Counted from the stretch's first letter, positions 23,164 through 31,399 are shown. The stretch: DNA of 34,668 nt from Halovenus sp. (GCA_028275025.1 JAQCNM010000086.1:1-34668), one strand, 5' to 3'. Notes: a model not told the origin generated them from the sequence alone. A program made the numbers and translations.

Positions 23164-23220
23164 ACATGGACCACACGCCACCGTGGGCGGGGTAGTTCAC
23201 CAGGCATCGACTCGAAAAGA

Positions 23221-23229
23221 ACTATAGAC
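23221..23229 (+). promoter_or_regulatory. TATA-like element of the gene at 23251
   Basis: ACTATAGAC lies 22-30 bases before the ATG at 23251. Confidence 0.5.
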
Positions 23230-23250
23230 GCGGCTGGGGTAGTACTGTAT

Positions 23251-23787
23251 ATGACACAGGAAGACGGTATGCCCGAACCACCTGACCCGATAGAGGAGCG
23301 GATAAAAGACCCCACAGGTGCAAAAACGGAGGCCTGGAAACAAACGCTCGACGATATGGAGGCGATTGCGGCTGACAGACGCTCGAACGGCTGGGACCCG
23401 CTCACAGTAACGTCCATCCACACCGACACCGTCAGCATAGATATGCTCGATGACGACGAGTTCGGGCTGAAGATGATCCTCCCGGACAACCACGCCGAGG
23501 CGTTCGAGCCGATGTACGACCCCGAGGCGTTCACCGAGTATCTCTCGTACGGCAGGGAGGTCGAGGGGCTGATGTATGCGGTACTCGAGTTTCTCGATAG
23601 CGACAGTAAGCGGTCGATTCTCGTCGCCTGTCGATACGATATGCGACTTGCCGATGCGATGGTCAGTTCAGCAAAAAAGGAGGGGGTTCTGTACAGCCAC
23701 CTGCGGACGATTGACGGAACAAAGGTAGGGGTGTTCGAACACGAGGAGTGGGAACCGCTCGTCTCCCCGCCTACCGGCTCGAACTAG
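23251..23787 (+). CDS. Hypothetical haloarchaeal soluble protein (DUF7529-like)
   Basis: A 178-residue acidic cytoplasmic protein with no signal or membrane segment. Recognisable stretches are TEAWKQTLDDMEAIAADRRSN, DDDEFGLKMILPDN and SILVACRYDMRLADAMVSSA. The sequence looks like the haloarchaeal DUF7529 family, but I am not certain. An alpha/beta fold is suggested by alternating hydrophobic strands and helices. No catalytic motif is apparent. It stands alone on the plus strand behind its own promoter and converges on the cyclophilin gene. Confidence 0.65.
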   Translation: MTQEDGMPEPPDPIEERIKDPTGAKTEAWKQTLDDMEAIAADRRSNGWDPLTVTSIHTDTVSIDMLDDDEFGLKMILPDNHAEAFEPMYDPEAFTEYLSYGREVEGLMYAVLEFLDSDSKRSILVACRYDMRLADAMVSSAKKEGVLYSHLRTIDGTKVGVFEHEEWEPLVSPPTGSN

Positions 23788-23862
23788 CCAGCTAAAAACA
23801 CGTCCCGGTTGTGCCCGGACGAGACACCCGGCTGCCCAGCCCACAGGCCAGCCCCGTGTGAG

Positions 23863-24375
23863 TTAGCTGTGGACCGTGACCGATTCGAGTGCGACCCGGT
23901 CGGTCGGCTTGTCCTCGCCGTCCGTCGACACCGACCCGATCGCCTCGACGACCCCCATCCCGTCGGTCACCTCGCCGAAGACGGCGTGTTTGTCGTCGAG
24001 GTGTGGCTGTGCGTCGAGCGTGATGAAAAACTGTGAGCCGTTCGTGTCGGGGCCGCGGTTGGCCATCGAGACGGTCCCCGCCCCGTCGTGACGCAGTTCG
24101 GGGTGGAACTCGTCGTCGAAGGTGTAGCCGGGGCCGCCGCGGCCGGTTCCGGTCGGGTCGCCGGTCTGTAGCATGAACCCGTCGATGACCCGGTGAAAGG
24201 GGATATCGTCGTACAGCGGGTCTGTGCGCCGCTCGCCCGTCTCGGGGTCCTCCCACTCGCGGTTCCCGGTTGCCAGCCCGACGAAGTTCTCGACCGTTCG
24301 CGGAGCCCGCTCGTCGAACAGTCGGATCTCGATGTCGCCCTCTGTCGTGTGTAGCGTCGCGGTCAGATCACTCAT
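23863..24375 (-). CDS. Peptidyl-prolyl cis-trans isomerase, cyclophilin type
   Basis: A 170-residue cytoplasmic cyclophilin that speeds proline isomerisation during folding. The catalytic and binding motifs are intact: FHRVIDGFMLQTGDPTGTG (Arg and Phe of the active site), GSQFFITLDAQPHLDDKH and AVFGEVTDG. No signal peptide is present. The track includes 42 residues upstream that lie in the neighbouring gene's 3' region and promoter. ATG 24375 (MSDLTATLHTTEGD) has a TATA-like element at 22-30 bases. It lies 58 bases after the zinc-ribbon membrane protein on the same strand but has its own promoter. Confidence 0.95.
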   Translation of the reverse strand: MSDLTATLHTTEGDIEIRLFDERAPRTVENFVGLATGNREWEDPETGERRTDPLYDDIPFHRVIDGFMLQTGDPTGTGRGGPGYTFDDEFHPELRHDGAGTVSMANRGPDTNGSQFFITLDAQPHLDDKHAVFGEVTDGMGVVEAIGSVSTDGEDKPTDRVALESVTVHS

Positions 24376-24396
24376 ATCCGTCTCTTGGTGTGGCAC

Positions 24397-24405
24397 GAGT
24401 AAACC
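24397..24405 (-). promoter_or_regulatory. TATA-like element of the cyclophilin gene
   Basis: GGTTTACTC on the minus strand lies 22-30 bases before the ATG at 24375. Confidence 0.5.
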
Positions 24406-24433
24406 ACTGGCGGTGTCACGACCGAGACGCTGG

Positions 24434-25534
24434 TCACCACTCGGCCGCGGGGTCCTGTTCTTGCTGTTGCTCGCGTCGCCGGTCGTCCTGGCGCTGGTCA
24501 CGGGGCTGGTCGCCGCCGTCCCGGTTCTCCAGGTAGACCCGAGCGAGCGCTACGTGGTAGGCACCGAGAGCAACTGCGAGGATTGGGTCGATGGCGGCCG
24601 ACCCGGCCGTCTCCGCCCCGGGGATGTTGGCCGCCTCGAAGGCACCGGTCACCGGCAGTGCGACGAACACACCGCCGATAGCCGCCCCGATCAGGCCCAC
24701 GAAGAGGAGGCCAACGAGCCCGACGATCTTCAGGAGATTGCCCTGTGCGACCTCCCAACTCGTCGAGAGGCTCTCGATCACCCCTTGATCGTCGATCACG
24801 ACGGCCGGCAGCGCGAGCGAGAGCCGAGCGCCGATGTACACCCCCGGTATGACGAAGAAGAGCAGGCCGATGACTGTCGACACGACGTACAGGAGGAAGA
24901 CCCCGAGCAGGGCGAGAAACCGTCTCGCCACGCTCGTCACGACGCCGAAGAACTCGTCGAGACTCCCTGTCAGGTCCGCTCCGGTGACCCGCCGTTCGGC
25001 GTAGACGTACGCGGTTCCGGTGACGACCAGAAAGACAACAAACGCGAGAAGCGACAGCACAGAGCTGAGCGCGCTGTTAGTCGTCTGACCGGACTCGATG
25101 GCCTCGGCTGTTGGTGCGACCGCGGTACTCGCCGTGTTCAGCAGTCCGAGCAGGGTGAATGCCCCGACCAACACCGGCAGACCGAGTACCCAGCCCAGCC
25201 CCTGCCTGAACGTGGCGACGGCACCCTCGCGTGGGATACCGGGACCGCCTGCAGCCACACCGTCCCGACCCCGCCCCGCCCGAGAGCTGTCACCGGTCGG
25301 TTGTTCGTCCCACCCGCTCGTCGCTTGATCGCCCCAGCCACTCGTCCCCTGTTTACCGCCCCCGCTCGTCTCCTCGTTGCCGACTCGCCCGCCGGTCTCC
25401 TGTTGTCCCCAGTCGCTCTGGTGGCCGTGCTCGTCGGCCACGCCCGGGTCGGCGTCGAGTTCAGCCCCACACTCGCTGCAGAACGCGTCCACCCCGGCAA
25501 CTGGTTCACCACACTCCGGACAGTAGTTCACCAT
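24434..25534 (-). CDS. Zinc-ribbon multi-pass membrane protein
   Basis: A 366-residue protein. It opens with a zinc ribbon (C5-x2-C8 and C19-x2-C22). A Gly/Gln/Trp/Ser-rich linker with degenerate TSGW repeats follows (about 38-100), then six or so membrane segments from about 110 to 325. The membrane part (LYVVSTVIGLLFFVIPGVYI, RLSLALPAVVIDDQGVIESL and SWEVAQGNLLKI) resembles the glycerophosphoryl-diester-phosphodiesterase membrane domain and DUF7847-type proteins. The Gln/Glu/Arg-rich tail is cytoplasmic. The function is unknown, and a chaperone-like or membrane-organising role is only a guess. ATG 25534 is chosen over the track start because the zinc ribbon begins there. Confidence 0.82.
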   Translation of the reverse strand: MVNYCPECGEPVAGVDAFCSECGAELDADPGVADEHGHQSDWGQQETGGRVGNEETSGGGKQGTSGWGDQATSGWDEQPTGDSSRAGRGRDGVAAGGPGIPREGAVATFRQGLGWVLGLPVLVGAFTLLGLLNTASTAVAPTAEAIESGQTTNSALSSVLSLLAFVVFLVVTGTAYVYAERRVTGADLTGSLDEFFGVVTSVARRFLALLGVFLLYVVSTVIGLLFFVIPGVYIGARLSLALPAVVIDDQGVIESLSTSWEVAQGNLLKIVGLVGLLFVGLIGAAIGGVFVALPVTGAFEAANIPGAETAGSAAIDPILAVALGAYHVALARVYLENRDGGDQPRDQRQDDRRREQQQEQDPAAEW

Positions 25535-25671
25535 CTCTGTACGATTGTTTCGTGGGCGCACGCTTGAAACGTGTGGCTCCGTTTCTGACCCTGCAGGCCA
25601 CCCACGGCCAGCGGGACCACCCGGGATAGAGCCGGGGAAAGAGACAGGTGGCCGCCGTTCACACGTGCGGT

Positions 25672-26790
25672 ATGGAGTACGAGACGCCGCAGTTTTTTCG
25701 CGTAATGAGGTACGCGAGTCAGGCAGACCGCGACGTCGTCGACATGGTGAGCGGCAGTCCGGACTGGGAGCCACCCGAGTCGCTCCGCGAGGGGCTGGTT
25801 GAGTACGCCCAGGGTGACACCGAACGGTTCCAGTACCCGCCCAGTGTCGGGCTGACGGGGCTGCGCGAGGAGATTGCGGACCGCCGGGCTGTCGACCGCG
25901 AGCAGGTCGTCGTCACGAACGGGGCGGGCGAGGCCAACCACCTCGCCATGTCGGCCGGGTTCGAGCAGTTTCCGGGCTCCGAGATGCTGCTCGTCGACCC
26001 GACCTACCCCTACTACGCGGGTCGGGCGTCGTTACTCGGTGCCGACACGCGGTACGTTCCCGCCGGCCGGGGCGGGGTGCCCGATACGGCGACAGTCCGG
26101 GACTGCACCCGTGAGGAGACCAGTGTCATCGTCGTGAACACACCGAACAACCCGCTCGGTGCGACCTACGACCGGGAGACGATGGCGGCACTGGTGGATA
26201 TCGCGGCCGACTACGACGCTCTGCTGGTCAGCGACGAGGTGTACGACCACTTTGACTACTCCGGGCGGTTCAGTTCGGCACTTTCCTTCGACTCGCCACA
26301 CCGGGTCGTCACGAACAGTTTCTCGAAGTCACTCGCCATCACCGGCTGGCGGGTCGGGTACGCCGTGTTCCCGGACCGGGAGGGTCCGCGTGGTGACCTG
26401 TTCGACCACGCTCGCACCCGACACATGCTGACGAACGTGACCAGTTCCCGGCCGGCACAGGCGGCGGTTCTGCACGCCTTGCGGGAGACCGGCCCCGACT
26501 ACTACGAGAACGTCCGGGACCGCCTGCGCGGGCGCATCGACACGTTCACCGACGCACTCGACACGGCCGGCGCAACCTACACCGACCCCGACGGTGGGTT
26601 CTACGTGATGGCGCGGTTCCCGGGGTTTCCCGGCACGTTCGAGAACGTCGAACGGCTCGTCGACGAGGCGGGTGTCGCCGGGATGCCTGGCGAGGCGTTT
26701 GGCGACTCCCGGGCCGACTGGATACGGTTCGCGCTAGTCTCACCCCGCGTCGAGACTGCCGCCGACCGGTTGGCCGAGTTCTTCGGGTAG
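25672..26790 (+). CDS. PLP-dependent class I/II aminotransferase
   Basis: A 372-residue fold-type I aminotransferase, probably acting on an amino acid with 2-oxoglutarate. The substrate is not clear from sequence. Motifs include SGSPDWEPPESL at the N-terminus, VVTNGAGEANHLAM, VVNTPNNPLGATYD (cofactor and substrate Asn), VSDEVYDHFDY and the Schiff-base Lys219 in NSFSKSLAITGWRVGY. The carboxylate-binding Arg is probably in WIRFALVSPR near the C-terminus. The track start adds eight residues; I use ATG 25672 (MEYETPQFF). It is divergent from the zinc-ribbon membrane protein. Confidence 0.92.
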   Translation: MEYETPQFFRVMRYASQADRDVVDMVSGSPDWEPPESLREGLVEYAQGDTERFQYPPSVGLTGLREEIADRRAVDREQVVVTNGAGEANHLAMSAGFEQFPGSEMLLVDPTYPYYAGRASLLGADTRYVPAGRGGVPDTATVRDCTREETSVIVVNTPNNPLGATYDRETMAALVDIAADYDALLVSDEVYDHFDYSGRFSSALSFDSPHRVVTNSFSKSLAITGWRVGYAVFPDREGPRGDLFDHARTRHMLTNVTSSRPAQAAVLHALRETGPDYYENVRDRLRGRIDTFTDALDTAGATYTDPDGGFYVMARFPGFPGTFENVERLVDEAGVAGMPGEAFGDSRADWIRFALVSPRVETAADRLAEFFG

Positions 26791-26820
26791 ATGTCCTGTC
26801 TGGGACCCTCTCGTCGGTCC

Positions 26821-26888
26821 GACCTGCGGTGTCCAGGGCCGCCCCGATCACTCTGACCTGCGGTGTCCAGGGCCGCCCCGATCACTCT
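26821..26888. repeat. Exact 34-base tandem duplication
   Basis: Two identical 34-base units (26821-26854 and 26855-26888) begin GACCTGCGGTGTCCAGGGCC. A further six bases of a third copy (GACCTG) follow. The repeat lies between convergent genes and covers the last codons and stop of the gene at 26882. The unit is not a multiple of three. Confidence 0.95.
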
Positions 26889-27511
26889 GACCTGACCCGG
26901 TCGGTAGTCAGTGCCGCGAGCACCAGCAACGCGATGACCGTTCCGACACCTAGCGTGAACCGCCCGGAGAGGCTATCGTCGGCGTTGTTCTCGGCCACGA
27001 CGACCGTTGCGTTGTCGGTGAACGTGTGTTGGTGGTGACCGTCGACCGTCCGGACACTCGTGTCACCACAGGCGAGCGTGTAGCTGCCCGGTGTGGCAGT
27101 CTCCGAGACAGCGACTGTCACCGAGAGGACGGTTCCGTTTCCGGTGGCTCCCCCCCGGTCGCGCGTCTGTGTCACCCACACCGCGCCGGCCTCCCGTTCG
27201 GTCTCGACGCCGACACCGGCACCGTCGGCCAGCCACCCGCCAGGCTCCGTGGCTGTCACGTTCAGCGCCTCGGCGTCGTAGGTGAGTGTGGTGTTCACGC
27301 GGTCGACACCGACGTTTCGGGCCGATCCGCCGACGAACAGCGCCAGTTCGACCGTCTCCTCCTCGCCGGGTGCCAGTTCGACCGTCTCGGGGTCGTACTC
27401 GAGGATACCGACCGTGTCGCTCCCGGCCCCGACTGCCACAGCTCCCGGAACCGCGAGCAGGGCAACCACCGCCAGCACGACCGGCCGGTCGCCGTCGAGT
27501 GGACGCCTCAT
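26882..27511 (-). CDS. Secreted, membrane-anchored cohesin-domain-like protein
   Basis: A 209-residue surface protein. It has an N-terminal signal peptide (PVVLAVVALLAVPGAVAV) and a C-terminal membrane anchor (TLGVGTVIALLVLAALT) followed by a short basic tail. The middle is a beta-rich domain with a cohesin-like pattern: LEYDPETVELAPGEEETVELAL, TTLTYDAEALNVTATEPG and TVAVSETATPGSYTL. Cohesin-like domains in archaea are thought to bind carbohydrates or other surface proteins. The mature part is acidic and has possible N-glycosylation sites (NTT, NVT, NGT, NAT). ATG 27511 is preferred. Its 3' end lies in a tandem duplication. Confidence 0.78.
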   Translation of the reverse strand: MRRPLDGDRPVVLAVVALLAVPGAVAVGAGSDTVGILEYDPETVELAPGEEETVELALFVGGSARNVGVDRVNTTLTYDAEALNVTATEPGGWLADGAGVGVETEREAGAVWVTQTRDRGGATGNGTVLSVTVAVSETATPGSYTLACGDTSVRTVDGHHQHTFTDNATVVVAENNADDSLSGRFTLGVGTVIALLVLAALTTDRVRSE

Positions 27512-27512
27512 C

Positions 27513-27614
27513 TCAGACAGCCCCGATACCAGCAATCCAGAACCGGGCGCCGCTCCGGTCGGTGACGGCGACCGTCTGTCGTGTCTGCTGTTGTTCGAAG
27601 GTCGTGGGCTCCAT
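27513..27614 (-). CDS. Possible 33-residue small protein upstream of the cohesin-like gene
   Basis: ATG 27614 opens a 33-codon frame (MEPTTFEQQQTRQTVAVTD, ending WIAGIGAV) that stops at 27513. The next gene's ATG begins one base beyond this stop. The close spacing resembles a coupled leader or small gene. It is too short for the ORF track. An AGTATC patch about 25 bases upstream could be a promoter. I cannot match it to a family, and it may be non-functional. Confidence 0.3.
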   Translation of the reverse strand: MEPTTFEQQQTRQTVAVTDRSGARFWIAGIGAV

Positions 27615-27668
27615 GTTCAGGTGTCTGTTGTCGCCGATACTGTGACTGTGGGTCTCCGACCGGCGGTC

Positions 27669-28625
27669 TCAGGGCAACTGCGAGTGGGCACCGACGAGCG
27701 CACCCGAGAGCGCGAGGTCGCGCACGACGGCCTCGTGGTCGATTATCGTGTCGCGCAGGTCGGTCTCCTCGACGGTGGCGTCCGGAAAGACCAGTGAGCC
27801 CTCGACCGTGGAGTCACGGACTGTCGCCCCGGCCATCACGTGGACGTTCTCGCCGAGTGTCGAACCGTCGACGGTCGCACTGTCGGCCACGACCGTATCA
27901 CCGTCCAGCGCCCACCGAACCGCACGGAGGTAGTTCTCGGGGGTCCCGATGTCGAACCAGGCCTCGTCGAAACAGAAGGCGTGTACCGGTCGACGAGCCT
28001 GGAGCCACTGGAGAAACCAGCCCGGTTCGTCGGGGTTGTTGCCGCCGTCGAGATACTCCTCGAAGCGGATGTCGCCTGCTGTGAACCCGTAACAGGCGAT
28101 AGACGCGAGCGTACTCGGTGGCTCGTCGGGTTTCTCCTGGAAGTCGACGACCCGGTCACCGTCGAGTTCGACGATACCGTACGCGGTCGCACGTTCCGGT
28201 GAGCCAACGTCGTAAGCGGCGAGTGTGCTCCCCTCGTGAGCGGTGAAAAAATCCAGAAACGACGAGAGATCGAAGCTGATGAGATTGTCACCCGCCACCA
28301 CGAGCAGGTCGTCGTCGACGGACTCGCGCTCGACGAGCTGTGCCAGCGCCCCGACGACACCGAGTTTCTCACCCTCTTCGGTTGTCTCCTCGACGCTGAG
28401 CTCCGGTTTCTCGAACGCCGTTGTTTCGAGATGTGTCGCGAAGTCCTCGGCGAACCGCTCGTTCGTGCTGACGTACACCGTCTCGATACGGTCGTCAGCT
28501 TCGAGTGGCGCGAGAATACGGTCGACGACAGTCGCCTCCCCGACCGGGAGGAGCATCTTTGGACGATGACGGGTGAGCGGCCACAGCCGCGTCGCGTACC
28601 CACCTGCGAGCACAACAGCTTCCAT
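27669..28625 (-). CDS. Sugar-phosphate nucleotidyltransferase (NDP-sugar synthase)
   Basis: A 318-residue nucleotidyltransferase that makes an NDP-sugar from a sugar-1-phosphate and an NTP, feeding glycan or S-layer glycosylation pathways. The N-terminus carries the signature LAGGYATRLWPLTRHRPKML (residues 6-25) with the catalytic Gly-Gly and Arg13. VVAGDNLISFDLS provides the metal-binding Asp, and FQEKPDEPP and WFDIGTPENY are also conserved. The last 70 residues are hexapeptide-like repeats (ENVHVMAGATVRDSTVEGSL) of a left-handed beta helix. The nucleotide and sugar cannot be assigned. ATG 28625 is chosen over the track start, which lies 115 codons upstream in the divergent gene. Confidence 0.92.
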   Translation of the reverse strand: MEAVVLAGGYATRLWPLTRHRPKMLLPVGEATVVDRILAPLEADDRIETVYVSTNERFAEDFATHLETTAFEKPELSVEETTEEGEKLGVVGALAQLVERESVDDDLLVVAGDNLISFDLSSFLDFFTAHEGSTLAAYDVGSPERATAYGIVELDGDRVVDFQEKPDEPPSTLASIACYGFTAGDIRFEEYLDGGNNPDEPGWFLQWLQARRPVHAFCFDEAWFDIGTPENYLRAVRWALDGDTVVADSATVDGSTLGENVHVMAGATVRDSTVEGSLVFPDATVEETDLRDTIIDHEAVVRDLALSGALVGAHSQLP

Positions 28626-28647
28626 ACGTGCCCTCTTTCCGGCGACA

Positions 28648-28656
28648 GATATATTC
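28648..28656 (-). promoter_or_regulatory. TATA-like element of the nucleotidyltransferase gene
   Basis: GAATATATC on the minus strand lies 23-31 bases before the ATG at 28625. It is one of the clearest TATA elements in the window, in an 83-base divergent spacer. Confidence 0.6.
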
Positions 28657-28708
28657 CTTTTCATACACTGCCCGAAACAGGTTTCGAGGTGGACTCCGTA
28701 CGGCCGGT

Positions 28709-28999
28709 ATGCGCGAGGCAGACCAGACGACGCGCGAGCGAATCGCCGACCGCCTGCGCGACGAGGCCCTGTCGGCGAGTGGACTCGCCCGGGCGTTCGG
28801 TATCCGGACGCCGGAGGCCCTCGACCACGTCCAGCATATCGCCCGCTCGCTTGCATCCACTGACGACGAGCTACAGGTCGCACCGCCGACCTGTCGTGAC
28901 TGTGGGTTCGACGGGTTCGACGACCCGGTGAACCGCCCCAGCCGGTGTCCGGAGTGCCGGAGCGAGACACTCACCGAGCCCGTGTTCCGCATCGACTGA
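28709..28999 (+). CDS. Small HTH and zinc-ribbon transcriptional regulator
   Basis: A 96-residue predicted regulator of the archaeal COG3357 kind. Residues about 6-50 form a winged helix-turn-helix (RIADRLRDEALSASGLARAF). A zinc ribbon follows, with CRDCG and CPECR pairs (about residues 63-83). Such proteins may act as DNA-binding factors or accessory transcription factors; targets are unknown. ATG 28709 is preferred over the track start, whose first 27 residues are basic promoter-derived sequence. It is divergent from the nucleotidyltransferase and could regulate it. Confidence 0.82.
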   Translation: MREADQTTRERIADRLRDEALSASGLARAFGIRTPEALDHVQHIARSLASTDDELQVAPPTCRDCGFDGFDDPVNRPSRCPECRSETLTEPVFRID

Positions 29000-29138
29000 C
29001 ACCGCCGTCGTGTTGCTCTCGGTCCCTGTCTGCCCGGAACCGGCCGTCGGTGTCGACACGACTAAACCGGTAGTACTAACTTTGGGATTTTGGAAGTATA
29101 GGCGTGAACACGGGAGTCGCGTGCGAGCAGGTTCTGTC

Positions 29139-30380
29139 ATGGTAGCTCTCGACAGCCTGTTTCGAACCGGCGGGGGCTCGGGTGACAACAACAGCAGTGC
29201 TGCCACGGAAACGGACCGCCCGGCCGCGAGCAGGCTGACACGGTGGTACGAGGCCGCCACGAGCGGTGTCCGCTCACCCGGGTTCCCGCGCCGCCTCTCG
29301 CGACTCGGCCGCGGGGAGCCGTTCAGCTTCCTGTTTTACAACACGTGGCTTCTCGACGGGGTCGAACTGCCCACCCTCGAGTTTGGCCCCCTCGGGCGTG
29401 TCTCGCCGGGAACTGTCGGGCACATGCCCGACCTGGCGGGGCGCACACGTGATCTCTGTCGGGCACTCGACGGTAGTAGTTACGACGTCGTCGCGATGTG
29501 TGAGGTGTTCCGGGAGTCGACCCGGAACCGCCTCGCCGACGAGGTGGGCTGGGTCGCCGACAGCCACGCCGGCCCGGGGTCGGCACCGCTCGAACGTCTC
29601 GATATTCCGTCGAAACACAGCGGTCTCTGCACGCTCACCGGGCCGGACACACCCATCGTCGACACGACCGACAGGGGGTTCAGCCACCACGGTCACTCGC
29701 TTCGTGACGCCGACTTCTACGCCAACAAGGGTGCACAGCACGTCGAGGTCGATGTCGGTCCCGGCAGTCTCGACGTGTTCACGACACATCTCATCCACGG
29801 GGGCGATCTCAATCTCACCCCGAACGAGCTTCCGTTTGCCGACCCACCGTCCATCGAGGAGTACCGCGCCAGACAGCTCTCGGAGCTCGCCGAGTTCGTG
29901 CAGACGGCCGGCAGCGAGGAGAACATCACTGTCGTCACCGGTGATTTCAACATAAACGCTGCCGACCCCCGTCTCGTCTCCGAGCGCAACCGGGGCGAGG
30001 ACGAACTGTTCGAGCAGTTTCTCGCGGTCTGCTCGCTGTACGACGCCTGGGAGCGTCACGGCGGCTCCGTCGGAACGACATACATCGAGCACGGGCCGCC
30101 CGGTGGGATGGCCCGTGCGAAACCTGACCCGGCGGCCCCCGACTACCTCGAGGACCGCGGCCGGCGGTGTAACTACCCGGCGGTCCCCGACCGCCGTATC
30201 GACTACATCCTACTCGAGGAGCCACAGCCCGAGCACACGCTCGAACTCGATATCGACCAGATCAGGCGGCGCCACTTCTGGCGGGGCAAGACAGACACGA
30301 GCGAGTTCTGGGTCACCTCCGAGACCCCTAACTACATCTCCGACCACGTCGGACTCGAACTCGACGGCCGTGTCCGGTGA
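29139..30380 (+). CDS. Endonuclease/exonuclease/phosphatase family protein
   Basis: A 413-residue protein of the DNase I-like superfamily, which hydrolyses phosphodiester or phosphomonoester bonds using magnesium. The fold markers are FSFLFYNTWLLDG (early Asn), VVAMCEVF (metal-binding Glu), VFTTHLIHGG, VVTGDFNINAADPR (Asp/Asn pair) and NYISDHVGLEL near the end (Asp402 and catalytic His403). The sphingomyelinase-like subgroup is possible, but the substrate is unknown. The first 70 residues are polar and low in complexity. The start is uncertain: ATG 29139 or an in-frame GTG at 29121, which would suit the TATA-like GTATAGG near 29097. Confidence 0.87.
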   Translation: MVALDSLFRTGGGSGDNNSSAATETDRPAASRLTRWYEAATSGVRSPGFPRRLSRLGRGEPFSFLFYNTWLLDGVELPTLEFGPLGRVSPGTVGHMPDLAGRTRDLCRALDGSSYDVVAMCEVFRESTRNRLADEVGWVADSHAGPGSAPLERLDIPSKHSGLCTLTGPDTPIVDTTDRGFSHHGHSLRDADFYANKGAQHVEVDVGPGSLDVFTTHLIHGGDLNLTPNELPFADPPSIEEYRARQLSELAEFVQTAGSEENITVVTGDFNINAADPRLVSERNRGEDELFEQFLAVCSLYDAWERHGGSVGTTYIEHGPPGGMARAKPDPAAPDYLEDRGRRCNYPAVPDRRIDYILLEEPQPEHTLELDIDQIRRRHFWRGKTDTSEFWVTSETPNYISDHVGLELDGRVR

Positions 30381-30440
30381 GTCGAACCCGACGGCCGTCT
30401 GAACCCTGGCTGTTCGTCGGCCGCCACCGTCAGAAACGAG

Positions 30441-30746
30441 CTACCGGAGACGGTCGGCGTCGATACCGACATCCGCAGGCGTGACGACGAGAAACCCCCT
30501 GAAGTGCATCAGCTCGCCGCCGCCGTCGCGTACATCGCGGGCGAACCCGGCCGCGAGCTCGTTCAGGTCTCCCTCGACGTGCAACACGAGAACCGCCCCC
30601 GAGGCGACGAGCTGTACCCACTCTGTCGGCGGCGTCGTTCCGTCCAGAACGTCGAGCACGACCCGGTCACCGACCGGCTGTCCGTCCGTCTCGGTGTCGA
30701 GTCTGTCCTCGACTGCCTGGAGATCGAGCCCCTCGAACTCCTCCAT
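30441..30746 (-). CDS. DUF5779 family protein
   Basis: A 101-residue acidic soluble protein recognised from memory as haloarchaeal DUF5779. Marker stretches are GDRVVLDVLDGTTPPTEWVQL, AVLVLHVEGDLNELAAGFA and MHFRGFLVVTPADVGID. An alpha/beta fold is likely. No catalytic residues are evident and the function is unknown. ATG 30746 lies behind a clear TATA element. It converges on the exonuclease-phosphatase gene with a 60-base gap and is divergent from the membrane protein at 30857. Confidence 0.78.
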   Translation of the reverse strand: MEEFEGLDLQAVEDRLDTETDGQPVGDRVVLDVLDGTTPPTEWVQLVASGAVLVLHVEGDLNELAAGFARDVRDGGGELMHFRGFLVVTPADVGIDADRLR

Positions 30747-30766
30747 ACTCTCTCTTCAACCGGCCG

Positions 30767-30775
30767 GATAAAAAG
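30767..30775 (-). promoter_or_regulatory. TATA-like element of the DUF5779 gene
   Basis: CTTTTTATC on the minus strand lies 21-29 bases before the ATG at 30746. Confidence 0.55.
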
Positions 30776-30823
30776 CTTCCCGGCCCTCCCACCCGCTCCG
30801 ACCCGGTGCGACTCCTATCACAA

Positions 30824-30831
30824 CTATTATG
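30824..30831 (+). promoter_or_regulatory. TATA-like element of the membrane protein gene at 30857
   Basis: CTATTATG lies 26-33 bases before the ATG at 30857. Confidence 0.5.
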
Positions 30832-30856
30832 ACTTTCGACAGTTTACTACCTGTCG

Positions 30857-31180
30857 ATGTCCGACCGCGAGCGATTCACTACCCGGTTTTTCGGTGACCT
30901 GTCCCGCCCACCGGACGGGCGACCACAGAACCTGGTCTGGCTCTGTGCTGCCACGCTGTTTTACCTGCTGACGGCGTACTATCTGGCAGTCGGGCGCGGT
31001 GTCACGCCGTTCACCCCGCTTTTCGGCACAGCGTTCGCCCTGAACGGCCTGGCAGAGTCACTGTCCGACGACCGTCGGCAGATAGCCTATCTCGTCCGGG
31101 TGCTGAGTATCGTGTTCATGCTCGCGCTGCTCGTGCTGTTGCTCGTCGGAACCCTCGGCGGCCCGGAGTTTCTCGTATAA
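30857..31180 (+). CDS. Small three-segment membrane protein
   Basis: A 107-residue hypothetical membrane protein. An N-terminal polar stretch of about 25 residues is followed by hydrophobic segments near 27-46, 50-67 and 78-101. The short charged loop ESLSDDRRQIAY separates the last two. No known family is recognised. The gene is a single unit. The 219 bases that follow (31181-31399) contain no supported gene or obvious RNA. Confidence 0.65.
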   Translation: MSDRERFTTRFFGDLSRPPDGRPQNLVWLCAATLFYLLTAYYLAVGRGVTPFTPLFGTAFALNGLAESLSDDRRQIAYLVRVLSIVFMLALLVLLLVGTLGGPEFLV

Positions 31181-31399
31181 CCCGGGCTGTCCGGCACCAC
31201 GGAGGCCGCCTGACCTGCCGTCTCAGGTGACGGAGACGGGATACACACCACACGTGTCGGTCGCCGGTGTGAGTCCACCTGATGTGGCACTCGCGGGGCA
31301 CTCGGTAACAATCCACTAACAGCGTTGCGGGTCCGACTACGATGCCGAACAGTCCCGGGGCGGGGTGGCCGTCGCCGCCGGCCGGCGCTCGCTGTGAGG

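Noticed and set aside
24224-25567. 447-residue plus-strand ORF opposite the zinc-ribbon membrane protein
   Set aside because: The minus strand has a coherent zinc ribbon, membrane segments and promoter; the plus frame is Arg/Pro/Asp-rich without motifs.
31181-31399. 219-base spacer considered for a small RNA or small gene
   Set aside because: No promoter-to-terminator structure, stable hairpin or coding-like frame was convincing.
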